From contig JAFQFA010000012.1 in the NCBI GenBank assembly GCA_017398725.1, positions 22,892 through 86,891 on the forward strand: a stretch of DNA of 64,000 nt, given 5' to 3'. The notes beneath the pieces are model-generated. The model did not search any database. It was not told the DNA's origin and was given only the letters and a program-made list of their open reading frames with translations. This DNA is from Oscillospiraceae bacterium (GTDB lineage: Bacteria > Bacillota > Clostridia > Oscillospirales > Oscillospiraceae). The position numbers and the translations under genes are program-made. Shown here piece by piece: positions 16,600-25,673 of the stretch. The first letter of the stretch is position 1, and each line of letters begins with the position of its first letter.

Positions 16600-17409
16600 A
16601 TGAATTTTCCGCAATTCACAGTTTCGAGATTTGGGTTTTATGATTCCGATGTTGTAAGCATCGGCAACCGGGCGGGAAAATACCGCAGCGTGCTGGGTTA
16701 TGAGCTGGATTTTTTTACGGAGGATCACCCCGGTGGGCAGGATCTGGACGGTACTTTTTATCCTGCCCGGCGTAATTGCGTGGTCCTTGCAAAACCGGGC
16801 CAAAAGCGTGCAATGCACCCGCCCTACCGATGCTGGTTTTTGAACATAGCCACGCAGGATCCGGAATTGCAGGAGCTGTTTGCCCAGCTTCCCACTGTGT
16901 CCACCTTGTGGAATATGGAAGCTGCGGTGAAGCTATTTCAGGAAATGATGGACGTGGAGGACGGAATTTCCATGGAAGGCCGCTTGCGGCTGCAAAGCTG
17001 CGTGTGCCGTCTGATGGCGCTGCTGACCCAGTGCCGGACCGCGCCGGATGGGATCCGTTCCAATGCAGTCCGGCACCAAAAGACGCTCATGGCGGTGGAT
17101 AAGTATATCCGGGAGCACTTGGCCGAGGATCTGTCCTTGGAGGTGTTGGCAAGGGTAGCCAATCTGGACCCGACTTATTTCCATAAGCTTTTTACCTCGG
17201 TATATGGCATGACCCCCGCAAAACGGGTCCTTGGCTACCGGATTTCTGCCGCGAAAAACGGCCTGATCGAAGGTAAATTGCCATTGGACGAACTGGCAGC
17301 CAAATGCGGATTTTCTTCGCAAGCGTATTTCTGCTACAAGTTCAAAAAGTCGGTGGGTAGTTCCCCCACCCGCTACCGGCAAATTTATTTGAATCGAATG
17401 AAAAAGTAA
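16600..17409 (+). CDS. AraC-family transcriptional regulator, paralogue 2
   Basis: The 269-residue protein has an N-terminal sensor domain and a C-terminal pair of helix-turn-helix motifs: LEVLARVANLDPTYFHKLF and LDELAAKCGFSSQAYFCYKF. I start it at the ATG at 16600, after AAAGGAGGGG; the frame is open 21 codons further upstream. It is a paralogue of the regulator at 5115-5921. It is transcribed away from the NlpC/P60-like lipoprotein and beta-helix operon, so regulation of that operon is the obvious inference. The ligand is unknown. Confidence 0.87.
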   Translation: MNFPQFTVSRFGFYDSDVVSIGNRAGKYRSVLGYELDFFTEDHPGGQDLDGTFYPARRNCVVLAKPGQKRAMHPPYRCWFLNIATQDPELQELFAQLPTVSTLWNMEAAVKLFQEMMDVEDGISMEGRLRLQSCVCRLMALLTQCRTAPDGIRSNAVRHQKTLMAVDKYIREHLAEDLSLEVLARVANLDPTYFHKLFTSVYGMTPAKRVLGYRISAAKNGLIEGKLPLDELAAKCGFSSQAYFCYKFKKSVGSSPTRYRQIYLNRMKK

Positions 17410-17448
17410 TTTGCCAAAATCCGGGAAAATACTTGCAACTTCATAGCA

Positions 17449-17478
17449 TTGATGGTAATATATACGATAGGTTATAAT
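17449..17478 (+). promoter_or_regulatory. Promoter of the transketolase operon
   Basis: TTGATG (17449-17454), 18 bp, perfect TATAAT (17473-17478). AAGGAGG follows just before the start codon. Confidence 0.7.
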
Positions 17479-17497
17479 TATATGAAGGAGGCCAACC

Positions 17498-18343
17498 ATG
17501 ACTCTCAACGAGAAAAAGCAATTGCAGCTGACCGCTTGCAAGGTCCGTATGGGCGTGATCGAATCCACCCATGGTGCCAAGGCCGGTCACCCCGGCGGCA
17601 GCCTGTCCGCTGCGGAGGTATTTACTTACCTGTACTTTAAGGAAATGAACATCGATCCCAAGAATCCCAAGTGGGAAGACCGGGACCGTTTTGTTCTGAG
17701 TAAGGGCCATACCACCCCCGGCCTGTATTCTGCACTGGCTGAGCGGGGCTTCTTCCCTGTGGAAGATCTGCCCACCTTCCGCCACATTGACTCTTACCTG
17801 CAGGGTCACCCCAATATGAACACCGTTCCCGGTGTGGATATGTCCACCGGTTCTCTGGGTCAGGGCATCTCTACCGCTGTGGGCATGGCAATGGCTGCCA
17901 AGCACACCGGCAAGCAGAACCGGGTCTACACCCTGCTGGGTGACGGCGAAATTCAGGAAGGTCAGGTTTGGGAGGCATGCATGGCTGCTGCCCACTATAA
18001 GCTGGACAACCTGTGCGTGATCGTGGATAACAACGGTTTGCAGATCGACGGCGCTGTGGATGCGGTTATGAGTCCTTATCCCATCGTGGACAAGCTGGAT
18101 GCCTTTGGCTTCCATGTCCAGCAGGTGGACGGCCATAACTTCGAGGAGCTGGAAGCTGCCTTTGCTACTGCCCGCGGCACCAAGGGCGCTCCCTCTGCCA
18201 TCGTCATGAAGACTGTCAAGGGCAAGGGCGTTTCCTACATGGAAAACAATGCCGGCTGGCATGGCAAGGCTCCCAACGATGCCGAGTATGAGCAGGCAAT
18301 GACCGAGCTGAAGGCTCAGTACGCAGAACTGGAGGCAATGTAA
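17498..18343 (+). CDS. Transketolase, N-terminal (thiamine-diphosphate binding) subunit
   Basis: The 281-residue polypeptide is the first half of a split transketolase, which moves two-carbon ketol units in the non-oxidative pentose phosphate pathway. HGAKAGHPGGSLS and GDGEIQEGQVWEA are the thiamine-diphosphate and metal-binding segments, followed by a conserved DNNGLQIDG. Splitting into two genes is common in clostridia and archaea and is not a frameshift, since the second half has its own start. The partner subunit begins two bases after this stop. Confidence 0.94.
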   Translation: MTLNEKKQLQLTACKVRMGVIESTHGAKAGHPGGSLSAAEVFTYLYFKEMNIDPKNPKWEDRDRFVLSKGHTTPGLYSALAERGFFPVEDLPTFRHIDSYLQGHPNMNTVPGVDMSTGSLGQGISTAVGMAMAAKHTGKQNRVYTLLGDGEIQEGQVWEACMAAAHYKLDNLCVIVDNNGLQIDGAVDAVMSPYPIVDKLDAFGFHVQQVDGHNFEELEAAFATARGTKGAPSAIVMKTVKGKGVSYMENNAGWHGKAPNDAEYEQAMTELKAQYAELEAM

Positions 18344-18344
18344 T

Positions 18345-19283
18345 ATGGCTGAAATGAAGAAAGTTGCTACCCGTGACAGCTACGGTGCCGCTCTGGTAGA
18401 GCTGGGCGCCCAGTGCGAGGATCTGGTGGTTCTGGATGCCGACTTGGCAGGTGCTACCAAGACCTCTGTATTCCAGAAGGCTTACCCCAACCGTCACTAT
18501 GATTTCGGTATTGCTGAGGCCAACATGGTTTCCGCTGCTGCCGGTATGTCTACCGCCGGCTTGGTGCCTTTTGCCTCTTCCTTTGCTATGTTTGCTGCAG
18601 GCCGTGCTTTCGAGCAGGTCCGCAACTCCATCGGCTACCCCCACCTGAATGTAAAGATCGGCGCCACCCACGGCGGTATCTCCGTCGGTGAGGACGGCGC
18701 ATCCCACCAGTGCTGTGAGGACTTCGCTCTGATGCGTTCCATCCCCGGCATGACTGTGATCTGCCCCGCGGACGATGTGGAAGCCAAGGCTGCTGTGAAG
18801 GCCGCCTATGCGCACAAGGGCCCCGTGTACCTGCGCTTTGGCCGTCTGGCTGTGCCGGTATTCCACAGCGAGGACTACAAGTTCCAGATCGGTAAGGGCG
18901 AAGTGGTCAAAGAGGGCACCGATGTTGCCATCATTGCCAACGGCCTGCTGGTTTACGAAGCCATCACCGCAGCCGAGGAGCTGGCACAGGCCGGTATCAA
19001 TGCCATGGTGATCAACATGGCTACCATCAAGCCGCTGGATGAGGAGCTGGTTCTGGCTGCTGCCCGTAAGTGCGGCAAGATCATCACCTGCGAGGAGCAC
19101 TCCATCATCGGCGGTCTGGGCGAAGCTGTCTGCAGCCTGCTGGCTGAGAAGCTCCCCACCCCTGTTAAGCGGATCGGCGTCAACGATGAGTTTGGTCACT
19201 CCGGCCCTGCTGCAGCCCTGCTGAAGCAGTTCGGCCTCAGCGCTGAGCACATCGTGGAAGTTGCCAAGGACTTCTGCAAGTAA
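18345..19283 (+). CDS. Transketolase, C-terminal (pyrimidine-binding) subunit
   Basis: The 312-residue polypeptide contains the pyrimidine domain (about 1-170; DLAGATKTSVF, FGIAEANMVSAAAG with the activating Glu) and the C-terminal transketolase domain (about 180-312). The start is separated from the upstream stop by one base, and GGAGGCAATG inside the upstream gene acts as ribosome site, so translation is coupled. Together with the N-terminal subunit it forms a complete transketolase. Codon use is strongly biased, which suggests high expression. Confidence 0.94.
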   Translation: MAEMKKVATRDSYGAALVELGAQCEDLVVLDADLAGATKTSVFQKAYPNRHYDFGIAEANMVSAAAGMSTAGLVPFASSFAMFAAGRAFEQVRNSIGYPHLNVKIGATHGGISVGEDGASHQCCEDFALMRSIPGMTVICPADDVEAKAAVKAAYAHKGPVYLRFGRLAVPVFHSEDYKFQIGKGEVVKEGTDVAIIANGLLVYEAITAAEELAQAGINAMVINMATIKPLDEELVLAAARKCGKIITCEEHSIIGGLGEAVCSLLAEKLPTPVKRIGVNDEFGHSGPAAALLKQFGLSAEHIVEVAKDFCK

Positions 19284-19288
19284 GAAAT

Positions 19289-19318
19289 AAAATGCCGGGA
19301 CGCAAGTCCCGGCATTTT
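19289..19318 (+). terminator. Terminator of the transketolase operon
   Basis: A 13-bp perfect stem (AAAATGCCGGGAC with its complement) around GCAA, ending in TTTT. Confidence 0.85.
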
Positions 19319-19329
19319 CAGGTTCAATA

Positions 19330-19360
19330 AAAGACCGGATGCAACTTGCATCCGGTCTTT
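19330..19360 (-). terminator. Terminator of the M18 aminopeptidase gene
   Basis: A near-perfect inverted repeat, AAAGACCGGATGCAA with TTGCATCCGGTCTTT, lies just beyond the stop. It is followed on the minus strand by ATTGAACC. Confidence 0.75.
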
Positions 19361-19369
19361 GCTATTTCA

Positions 19370-20755
19370 TTAAGCTTCGTAAATTGCCTTGCAAGCCAGC
19401 ATGGTCATATAGCAGTCCAGCTTGGCGACGATCTCCAAGGGGGCGTGCATACCGATCACCGGCACACCGGCGTCCACGGTCACAATGTTCCGGTTTGCCA
19501 TATAGGCAGCCACAGTACCGCCGCCGCCCTGATCCACCTTGCCCATGGTGGCAGTCTGCCACTTAACACCGGCCTTGTCCAAGGTCTGGCGTACATGGCT
19601 CAGTGCTTCCGCGGCAGCATCGCTGGCGCCGCTCTTGCCCCGGGAACCGGTGTACTTGCAGATGGCCACGCCGTAGTTAAGCTGGCTGTTGTTCCGCTTG
19701 TCGGAAACCTCAGGGAAGTTGGGGTCAAAGGCGTTGGTCACATCCGCGCTGAGGCAGAAGGAGTTTTCGTAGCAACGGTTCAGCTGCGCACCGGTACCGT
19801 CACACAGATCCTGCATAAAGGTATCGAAGGCATAGCTCTTCATACCGGTAACGCCCACAGAGCCGATCTCTTCCTTATCTGCCAAGATGCACACGGCGGT
19901 GTGCTTGGGGGTGCCCAGTGCCAGCAAGGACTCGATCTGTGCATATGCGCACACCCGGTCGTCATGACCGTAAGCGCACAGCAGACTCCGGTCCAGACCC
20001 ACTTCCCGGCATTTGCCGGCAGGCACTACGGTCAGCTCGGCGCTGAGGAAATCCTCTTCAATAATGCCATACTTTTCGTTGAGCATCCGCAGCACATTCA
20101 GCTTTACAAGGTCGCTGCCTTCGCCTTCCAGCGGCTCAGTGCCGAGGATCACATTCAGCTGCTCGCCTACAATGCCTTCTGCCAATGTCTTTTTCATCTG
20201 GTCGGCAGACAGGTGGATCAGTAGATCAGATACCATGAATACAGGCTCGTCGTCCCGTTCGCCCAAGGTCACGGTGACCCGGGTGCCGTCCTTGCGGCAG
20301 ACAACGCCGTGGATAGCCATGGGGGTCATGGTCCACTGATACTTCTTGATGCCACCGTAGTAGTGGGTCTTGAAATAAGCAAAACCGCTGTCCTCATACA
20401 TGGGGTTGGGCTTCAGGTCCATCCGGGGGGAGTCCACATGGGCGGCGCAGATATTGACGCCTTCGTTCAGGCTTTCGCTGCCGATCACAGCAAGCAGAAT
20501 GCTCTTATCCCGGTTGTTCCGGTAGACCTTGTCACCGGGCTGCAGCTTCATGCCGGGCAGCAGCGCCTTGAAGCCGTTCTTTTCAGCGACTTCCATCGTC
20601 CAAGCGGTGGCTTCCCGCTCGGTCTTGCAGGCATCCATGAATGCGCTGTAGCGTTTGCAGTAGCCTTCCATTTCTTCTCTTTGCTGGGCAGTCAGGCCAA
20701 CATAGCCGTTCTTGGCATCCAGCATCAGTTGCTTGCGCAGTTCTTCGGTAGTCAT
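19370..20755 (-). CDS. M18-family metallo-aminopeptidase, copy 1
   Basis: The 461-residue enzyme is a cytosolic zinc aminopeptidase that removes N-terminal, often acidic, residues from peptides. CAAHVDSPRMDLKP contains the first metal His and Asp, ILADKEEIGSVG the catalytic Glu and metal Glu, and VIGMHAPLE near the end the last metal His. Length is normal. The start at 20755 follows AAAGGAG. It is the last gene of a minus-strand series after coaE. A second, more distant M18 enzyme is at 51210-52499. Confidence 0.9.
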   Translation of the reverse strand: MTTEELRKQLMLDAKNGYVGLTAQQREEMEGYCKRYSAFMDACKTEREATAWTMEVAEKNGFKALLPGMKLQPGDKVYRNNRDKSILLAVIGSESLNEGVNICAAHVDSPRMDLKPNPMYEDSGFAYFKTHYYGGIKKYQWTMTPMAIHGVVCRKDGTRVTVTLGERDDEPVFMVSDLLIHLSADQMKKTLAEGIVGEQLNVILGTEPLEGEGSDLVKLNVLRMLNEKYGIIEEDFLSAELTVVPAGKCREVGLDRSLLCAYGHDDRVCAYAQIESLLALGTPKHTAVCILADKEEIGSVGVTGMKSYAFDTFMQDLCDGTGAQLNRCYENSFCLSADVTNAFDPNFPEVSDKRNNSQLNYGVAICKYTGSRGKSGASDAAAEALSHVRQTLDKAGVKWQTATMGKVDQGGGGTVAAYMANRNIVTVDAGVPVIGMHAPLEIVAKLDCYMTMLACKAIYEA

Positions 20756-20792
20756 ATTTAAAACTCCTTTACGGTTCGAATTTTCTATTACA

Positions 20793-21365
20793 TTATACCC
20801 CAGCTCTATCTAAAAACGCAAGGCATTTTTCGCGGAATGCTTCCTGTGTACCGTCATTTTGCAGTGTGCAGCTGCATCGGGCGGCAAAATCAGCGCCGGA
20901 GGGCTGGGCATCGATCCGGGCAGCGGCATATTCCCGGCTGATACCGTCTCTAACCATGAGCCGTTGGATTCGCGCCTCCCGTGGGGCATCTACTGCCACA
21001 GTTAGTTTACATAACTTATCTAAGCCGCTTTCGAACAGCCCGATGGCGTCGATGGCAGCCAGTTGGGGTGCTGGGGTCAATCGCCGCAGCACTTCCGCTT
21101 TTACGGCGCTGTGAGTAATTCGGTTCAGGTCAGCCAAAGCGCCTTTGTCGGCAAAGACAATGGCACCCAGCTTTTTGCGCTGCAAAATCCCCTGTTCCAC
21201 TGTGCCGGGGAATCGGGCATCGATGGCGGCAAGCAGATCCTTGTCGGCTTTTAACAGCGCATGGTAAACAGCGTCGCAATCCACGATCACGCCGCCCTTT
21301 TCCCGGATGATCTCCAGAAGGGTGGTTTTTCCGCAGCCGGTGCCGCCGGTGATTCCAATAATCAT
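20793..21365 (-). CDS. coaE: Dephospho-CoA kinase
   Basis: The 190-residue kinase carries out the last step of coenzyme A synthesis, phosphorylating the 3' hydroxyl of dephospho-CoA. The P-loop is GITGGTGCGKTTL at residues 4-16, with the conserved DCDAVYH following. LFESGLDKLCK and VAVDAPREARIQRL match the lid and nucleotide regions. The start overlaps the stop of tsaC/sua5 by four bases, so the two are translationally coupled. Confidence 0.92.
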   Translation of the reverse strand: MIIGITGGTGCGKTTLLEIIREKGGVIVDCDAVYHALLKADKDLLAAIDARFPGTVEQGILQRKKLGAIVFADKGALADLNRITHSAVKAEVLRRLTPAPQLAAIDAIGLFESGLDKLCKLTVAVDAPREARIQRLMVRDGISREYAAARIDAQPSGADFAARCSCTLQNDGTQEAFREKCLAFLDRAGV

Positions 21366-22396
21366 AGGATATCCTCCGGATCAATGACTTGAAAGGCGGC
21401 GGCCTTTTTTAGCCGGTTTTGGATGGCGTAGGCAATGCCATCGCCCTCGGGGCAGCGGGCATATACCTTATGCACCGCCGGGTCATCCAGTTCCCGCAAG
21501 GCGGCAAACAGACCGGCGGACAGGGAATTCAGGTCTGCTGCTTTGCCGTAGGATAAGGGGGCAAGGCCTTCAAACAGGGAAAGCTCTTCTTCAAAGCATA
21601 GCACCCGGTCGCCGGGCTTATAAAGCGTTCGGATGCATTCGGCGGCTTTCCGGGATGTGCCGGACACGATTACCACCTGACAGGCAGGGGCGTAATGCCG
21701 ATACTTCATACCCGGCGCCTTTACCACTGCGTCTTTGTCGATTTGGGCGGTAACGGCTTTATCTACCACTAAATCCCCCAAAACCGCTATGAGCTGTTGG
21801 GGGGTGATCCCGCCGGGACGCAGCAGACGGGGGCGTTTTTCCGTCAGGTCCACAATGGTGGATTCCACGCCTACCCGGCAAGGACCGCCGTCTACGATCA
21901 TAGGGATCTTGCCGGCGTGGTCATGATATACATGCCCGGCGGTGGTAGTGGAGGGCTTTCCGGATAGATTGGCAGAGGGGGCAGCCAAAGGAACGCCGGC
22001 AAGACGGATGATTTCCCGGGTTACCGGACTGTCGGGGCAGCGGACTGCCACGGTGGACAGTCCTGCGGTGGTTTCCTGCGGGACGCAGGATTTTGCCGGC
22101 AGCACCATGGTTAAGGGACCGGGCCAAAAACGTTCAGCCAGCCGATAAGCGCTTTCCGGCACATCATGGCAAAGATCGTCGATCTGGCTTGCATCTGCGA
22201 TGTGCAAAATCAGAGGGTTATCGTTGGGACGGCCTTTTGCAATAAAAATCTTTGAAACGGCCTCCGGATCCAGACCGTTGGCGCCGAGACCGTATACGGT
22301 TTCGGTAGGAATCGCCACCAGACCGCCTTCACGGATAATCTTGGCAGCGGCTTCGGCACAGCCCGGCTCTTGGGCATTCATCAACAGGGTTTCCAA
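21362..22396 (-). CDS. L-threonylcarbamoyladenylate synthase (TsaC/Sua5)
   Basis: The 344-residue enzyme makes threonylcarbamoyl-AMP for the t6A37 modification of ANN-decoding tRNAs. The YrdC domain (about 1-200) shows PTETVYGLGANGLD and PSANLSGKPSTT. The C-terminal Sua5 domain (about 215-344) identifies it as the longer Sua5 type. The start is probably the TTG at 22396, five bases after GGAGGG; an ATG five codons later is an alternative. It is coupled to coaE. Confidence 0.92.
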   Translation of the reverse strand: METLLMNAQEPGCAEAAAKIIREGGLVAIPTETVYGLGANGLDPEAVSKIFIAKGRPNDNPLILHIADASQIDDLCHDVPESAYRLAERFWPGPLTMVLPAKSCVPQETTAGLSTVAVRCPDSPVTREIIRLAGVPLAAPSANLSGKPSTTTAGHVYHDHAGKIPMIVDGGPCRVGVESTIVDLTEKRPRLLRPGGITPQQLIAVLGDLVVDKAVTAQIDKDAVVKAPGMKYRHYAPACQVVIVSGTSRKAAECIRTLYKPGDRVLCFEEELSLFEGLAPLSYGKAADLNSLSAGLFAALRELDDPAVHKVYARCPEGDGIAYAIQNRLKKAAAFQVIDPEDIL

Positions 22397-22422
22397 AGTA
22401 ACCCTCCTTTCCTTAGGTTAAA

Positions 22423-22450
22423 AAAGGGAGCAGCCGGGGCTGCTCCCTTT
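22423..22450 (-). terminator. Terminator of the pgk-tpiA operon
   Basis: A 13-bp perfect stem (AAAGGGAGCAGCC with its complement) is followed on the minus strand by TTTTTAACC. It lies between tpiA and tsaC/sua5. Confidence 0.85.
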
Positions 22451-22454
22451 CAAA

Positions 22455-23231
22455 TTACACAGTGGGCTGATTGGCAGCTTCGATGATCTGCACGAACTTC
22501 TCGGGAACCAGAGAAGCACCGCCGATCAGACCGCCGTCGATATCGGGCTGAGCCAGCAGCTCGTAGGCGTTCTTCTCGTTCATAGAGCCGCCGTAGAGGA
22601 TGGAGATGGCCCGGGCGTTCTTGGAGGAGTACAGCTTGCGCACCACGGTACGGATGGACTCGCAAACCTCTTCAGCCTGCTCGGGGGTAGCGGTTTTGCC
22701 GGTGCCGATGGCCCAGATGGGTTCGTAGGCAATGACCACCTTGCGGATCTTGTCTTCAGAAACACCCTGCAGACCCAGCTTGATCTGCATAGCGATGTGC
22801 TCGGCAGTGATGCCGGCTTCCCGCTGCTCCAGAGTCTCGCCACAGCACATGATAGGCACAAGACCTACTTCCAGCGCGGCCAGAACCTTGGCGTTGACAT
22901 CGGCGTCGGTCTCACCCATAGCACGGCGCTCGGAGTGGCCGATGATAACATACTTACAGCCGGCATCTACCAGCATGTTGGCAGCGATCTCGCCGGTGTA
23001 TGCACCGGAAGCATTGGCATTCACGTTCTCAGCGCCGATGCCTACCCGGGTCTCACGCATAGCCCGCACAGCAGCGGGGATGCAAACGGCGGGTACGCAC
23101 AGGGCGATATCACACCAGCGGCCCTTGGGCATAATGGCCTTAAACTGGGTCATAAATTCTTTGGTTTCACTGGGAGTCTTGTTCATCTTCCAGTTGCCGG
23201 CAATGACGGTCTTACGATACTTTCTGTTCAT
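22455..23231 (-). CDS. tpiA: Triosephosphate isomerase
   Basis: The 258-residue enzyme interconverts dihydroxyacetone phosphate and glyceraldehyde 3-phosphate. AGNWKMNKT holds the active-site Asn and Lys, VIIGHSERRAMGET the catalytic His, and AYEPIWAIGTGKTA the catalytic Glu and mobile loop 6. SILYGGSMNEKN is the phosphate-binding site. It follows pgk on the minus strand across a 149-bp gap. Confidence 0.97.
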   Translation of the reverse strand: MNRKYRKTVIAGNWKMNKTPSETKEFMTQFKAIMPKGRWCDIALCVPAVCIPAAVRAMRETRVGIGAENVNANASGAYTGEIAANMLVDAGCKYVIIGHSERRAMGETDADVNAKVLAALEVGLVPIMCCGETLEQREAGITAEHIAMQIKLGLQGVSEDKIRKVVIAYEPIWAIGTGKTATPEQAEEVCESIRTVVRKLYSSKNARAISILYGGSMNEKNAYELLAQPDIDGGLIGGASLVPEKFVQIIEAANQPTV

Positions 23232-23322
23232 TTTTCCCTCTCCTTAACTTTTGGGCGCATCTCAAAACTGTTTTTGGGAAAGTCTTAAGGGTGCCAAAAT
23301 GCTTTTTCTTGTTTTATGTTGT

Positions 23323-23343
23323 GCCGGGGCATACTGCCCCGGC
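23323..23343 (-). terminator. GC-rich hairpin between pgk and tpiA
   Basis: An 8-bp perfect stem (GCCGGGGC with GCCCCGGC) with a five-base loop. There is no clear U-tract, so it may be an attenuator or a processing or stability element in the pgk-tpiA message. Confidence 0.4.
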
Positions 23344-23380
23344 GGTTGAAGATATGTTTGAAGATATGGTGAAGATTGGA

Positions 23381-24580
23381 TTATTTATCCTGCAGGCAGG
23401 CGATGCCGGGCAGCTCAAGGCCTTCCAAGAACTCCAAAGATGCACCGCCGCCGGTGGAAATGTGGGTGATGGCATTGGCAAAGCCCAGCTGTTCGCAGGC
23501 TGCAGCAGAATCGCCACCGCCGACGATGGTCACAGCGTCGCTGTCAGCCAGTGCCTGTGCCACGGCAATGGTGCCCTTGGCGAGGGTGGGGTTTTCGAAC
23601 ACGCCCATGGGGCCGTTCCATACCACAGTCTTGGCGGCCTTAGCAGCAGCAGCGAAAGCGGCGCATGCCTTGGGGCCAATGTCCAGACCCATCTGGTCAG
23701 CGGGGATCGCGGTGCAATCCACATAATCCACGGAGATCTCTCCGTCAATGGGGTCGGGGAAAGCAGGAGCAATTGCGGTGTCGGCAGGCAGCAGCAGCTT
23801 TACGCCCTTTGCCTCAGCCTTAGCCAGCATTTCCTTGCAGTAGTCCAGTTTTTCATTGTCTACCAGAGATTTGCCGACACTGTAGCCCTGTGCGGCAAGG
23901 AAGGTGTAAGCCATACCGCCGCCGATGATCAGGGTGTCTACCTTCTCCAGCAGATTGTTGATCACGTTCAGCTTATCGGAAACCTTGGCACCGCCCAGAA
24001 TCGCCACAAAGGGACGTTCGGGGTTAGCCAGAGCCTTGCCCATAATAGAGACTTCCTTCTGCACCAGATAGCCGGAAACGGCGGGCAGATAGTCAGCTAC
24101 GCCTGCGGTGGAGGAGTGGGCACGGTGGGCAGTACCGAAAGCATCGTTTACAAAGATATCGGCCAGATCAGCCAGAGCCTTGCTCAGCTCGGGGTCATTC
24201 TTGGTCTCACCTTTGATGTAGCGGGTGTTTTCCAGCAGCATCACATCGCCGTCGCGCAGAGCAGCGGCCTTTGCCTTGGAGTCTTCCCCTGCCACGTCGG
24301 TAGCCATAACGACTTCCTTGCCCAGCAGCTCAGAGATCCGCTTGGCAACCACCTGCAGGCTCAGCTCGGGCTTCCATTCACCCTTGGGCTTGCCCATGTG
24401 AGAGCACAGGATCACCTTGGCACCCTTGTTCACAAGGTACTCAATGGTGGGCATGGCAGCCACGATCCGCTTGTCGGAAGTGATCTTGCCGTCCTTGGTG
24501 GGAACGTTGAAGTCGCAGCGGCACAGCACCCGCTTGCCGGCTACTTCAATGTCTTCAATAGACTTCTTGTTGTAGTTCAT
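23381..24580 (-). CDS. pgk: Phosphoglycerate kinase
   Basis: The 399-residue glycolytic kinase makes ATP from 1,3-bisphosphoglycerate. [14 protein letters not shown] is the N-terminal substrate motif, [10 protein letters not shown] and [13 protein letters not shown] line the substrate site, and [21 protein letters not shown] and GGGDSAAA bind nucleotide. The start follows GGGAGG. trmL lies 29 bp upstream and tpiA downstream. No gap gene is in the window. Confidence 0.97.
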   Translation of the reverse strand: MNYNKKSIEDIEVAGKRVLCRCDFNVPTKDGKITSDKRIVAAMPTIEYLVNKGAKVILCSHMGKPKGEWKPELSLQVVAKRISELLGKEVVMATDVAGEDSKAKAAALRDGDVMLLENTRYIKGETKNDPELSKALADLADIFVNDAFGTAHRAHSSTAGVADYLPAVSGYLVQKEVSIMGKALANPERPFVAILGGAKVSDKLNVINNLLEKVDTLIIGGGMAYTFLAAQGYSVGKSLVDNEKLDYCKEMLAKAEAKGVKLLLPADTAIAPAFPDPIDGEISVDYVDCTAIPADQMGLDIGPKACAAFAAAAKAAKTVVWNGPMGVFENPTLAKGTIAVAQALADSDAVTIVGGGDSAAACEQLGFANAITHISTGGGASLEFLEGLELPGIACLQDK

Positions 24581-24609
24581 GTTTCATTTTCCTCCCAATC
24601 AAAAAGGCA

Positions 24610-25092
24610 TTAGCCTTTCATTTTTCCGTAGTCGGTCAAGCCGGGGAAATCCAGCTGCCGCAGCGCCTCATACACCGTGATCGCAACGGAGTTGCTCAGG
24701 TTCAGGCTCCGGGCCTCTTGGCGCATAGGCAGGCGGATGCAGCATTGCCGATGCGCTTCCAGAAAATCCTCAGGCAGACCTTTGGTTTCTTTGCCGAAGA
24801 ACAGGTAGCAATCCTCCTCGAAGCGGGCCTCGGTATAGCACCGGGGTGCCTTCGTGGATAAGCACCACATTTGTTTCACGTCGTTTTTTTGGAAAAAGTC
24901 GTGAAGATTCTCATAGTCCCGCACTTCCACCAGATTCCAGTAATCCAGCCCCGCCCGTTTGACGGCCTTTTCGGAAATGTCAAAGCCTAAGGGACGGATC
25001 AGATGAAGCCTTGCACCGGTGGCGGCACAGGTGCGGGCGATGTTGCCGCAGTTTTGCGGGATTTCCGGCTCTACCAAAACGATATTCAGCAT
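24610..25092 (-). CDS. trmL: tRNA (cytidine/uridine-34 2'-O)-methyltransferase
   Basis: The 160-residue SPOUT methyltransferase modifies the wobble ribose of tRNA-Leu isoacceptors in E. coli. IVLVEPEIPQNCGNIART is the N-terminal signature, FGKETKGLPE and IRLPMRQEARSLNLSNSVAI form the SAM-binding trefoil knot. Length is typical. The start follows GGGAGG. It precedes pgk by 29 bp. The adjoining 218 bp (25093-25310) hold no gene except the hairpin at 25284. Confidence 0.93.
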   Translation of the reverse strand: MLNIVLVEPEIPQNCGNIARTCAATGARLHLIRPLGFDISEKAVKRAGLDYWNLVEVRDYENLHDFFQKNDVKQMWCLSTKAPRCYTEARFEEDCYLFFGKETKGLPEDFLEAHRQCCIRLPMRQEARSLNLSNSVAITVYEALRQLDFPGLTDYGKMKG

Positions 25093-25283
25093 ATGTAAGA
25101 ACCTCCCGACAGCATTCAGCGAACATCCATCATATTGTAGTGCAAAACACCGCCGAAATCAATGATAAAATGGGAAAAAATTTTCTTTTTTATAGTTTTC
25201 ACAGAAAAAATGAAAGACCATAGTTGCTTTTGTGGATTTTTTTGCGAAAATGTCAATTTGTTACTGCTGTTGGAGCGGAAAAA

Positions 25284-25304
25284 CCCGGCGCAGCTTGCGC
25301 CGGG
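25284..25304 (-). terminator. Terminator of the Cys-rich 117-aa gene
   Basis: A 9-bp perfect stem (CCCGGCGCA with TGCGCCGGG), followed on the minus strand by TTTTTCC. Confidence 0.85.
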
Positions 25305-25310
25305 CGTACA

Positions 25311-25664
25311 TTATTGTATTCCCTGTTTGTCCAAAAGTTCCACAACTGTCTGTCCCCGGGCAGTGAGAGCCACCGTGCCGTGGACCGGGAAATCCTGATA
25401 GGCGGCCATGTCAAAGCCCTTTAGGGGCTTGGTGTAATCTAAATCGATCAGCCCTTTTTTCTCCAGTACTTGCAGGATCAGACTGTAATCCTGCCGGGAG
25501 TAAAGATTGTCCTCCAAATATACCGGCGTCATATCATCGGCTTTCCGGGCAACCGGCAAAAAGGGAATCTGGGCCAGCATGCCCAGCATATCCAGTTCTC
25601 CTTGGGTCAGCTCCAATGCTTTCGAGCAACCGCTGCAATTTCCGCAATTTCCGTTGCAGGTCAT
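25311..25664 (-). CDS. Hypothetical protein with Cys-rich N terminus and winged-helix-like body
   Basis: The 117-residue protein begins MTCNGNCGNCSGCSKA, four cysteines in a C-x3-C-x2-C-x2-C array that could bind metal. The rest (about 20-117) alternates helices and strands, with LTQGELDMLGMLAQIPF and LILQVLEKKGLIDLDYT reminiscent of a winged-helix fold. I do not recognise a named family. The start follows AAGGTGAT. It is divergent from thioredoxin across a 69-bp gap, which suggests but does not prove a redox link. Confidence 0.65.
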   Translation of the reverse strand: MTCNGNCGNCSGCSKALELTQGELDMLGMLAQIPFLPVARKADDMTPVYLEDNLYSRQDYSLILQVLEKKGLIDLDYTKPLKGFDMAAYQDFPVHGTVALTARGQTVVELLDKQGIQ

Positions 25665-25673
25665 GATATCACC

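Noticed and set aside
17498-19283. Frameshifted single transketolase
   Set aside because: The second half has its own start and ribosome site and begins at the normal domain boundary. This split form is common in clostridia and archaea.
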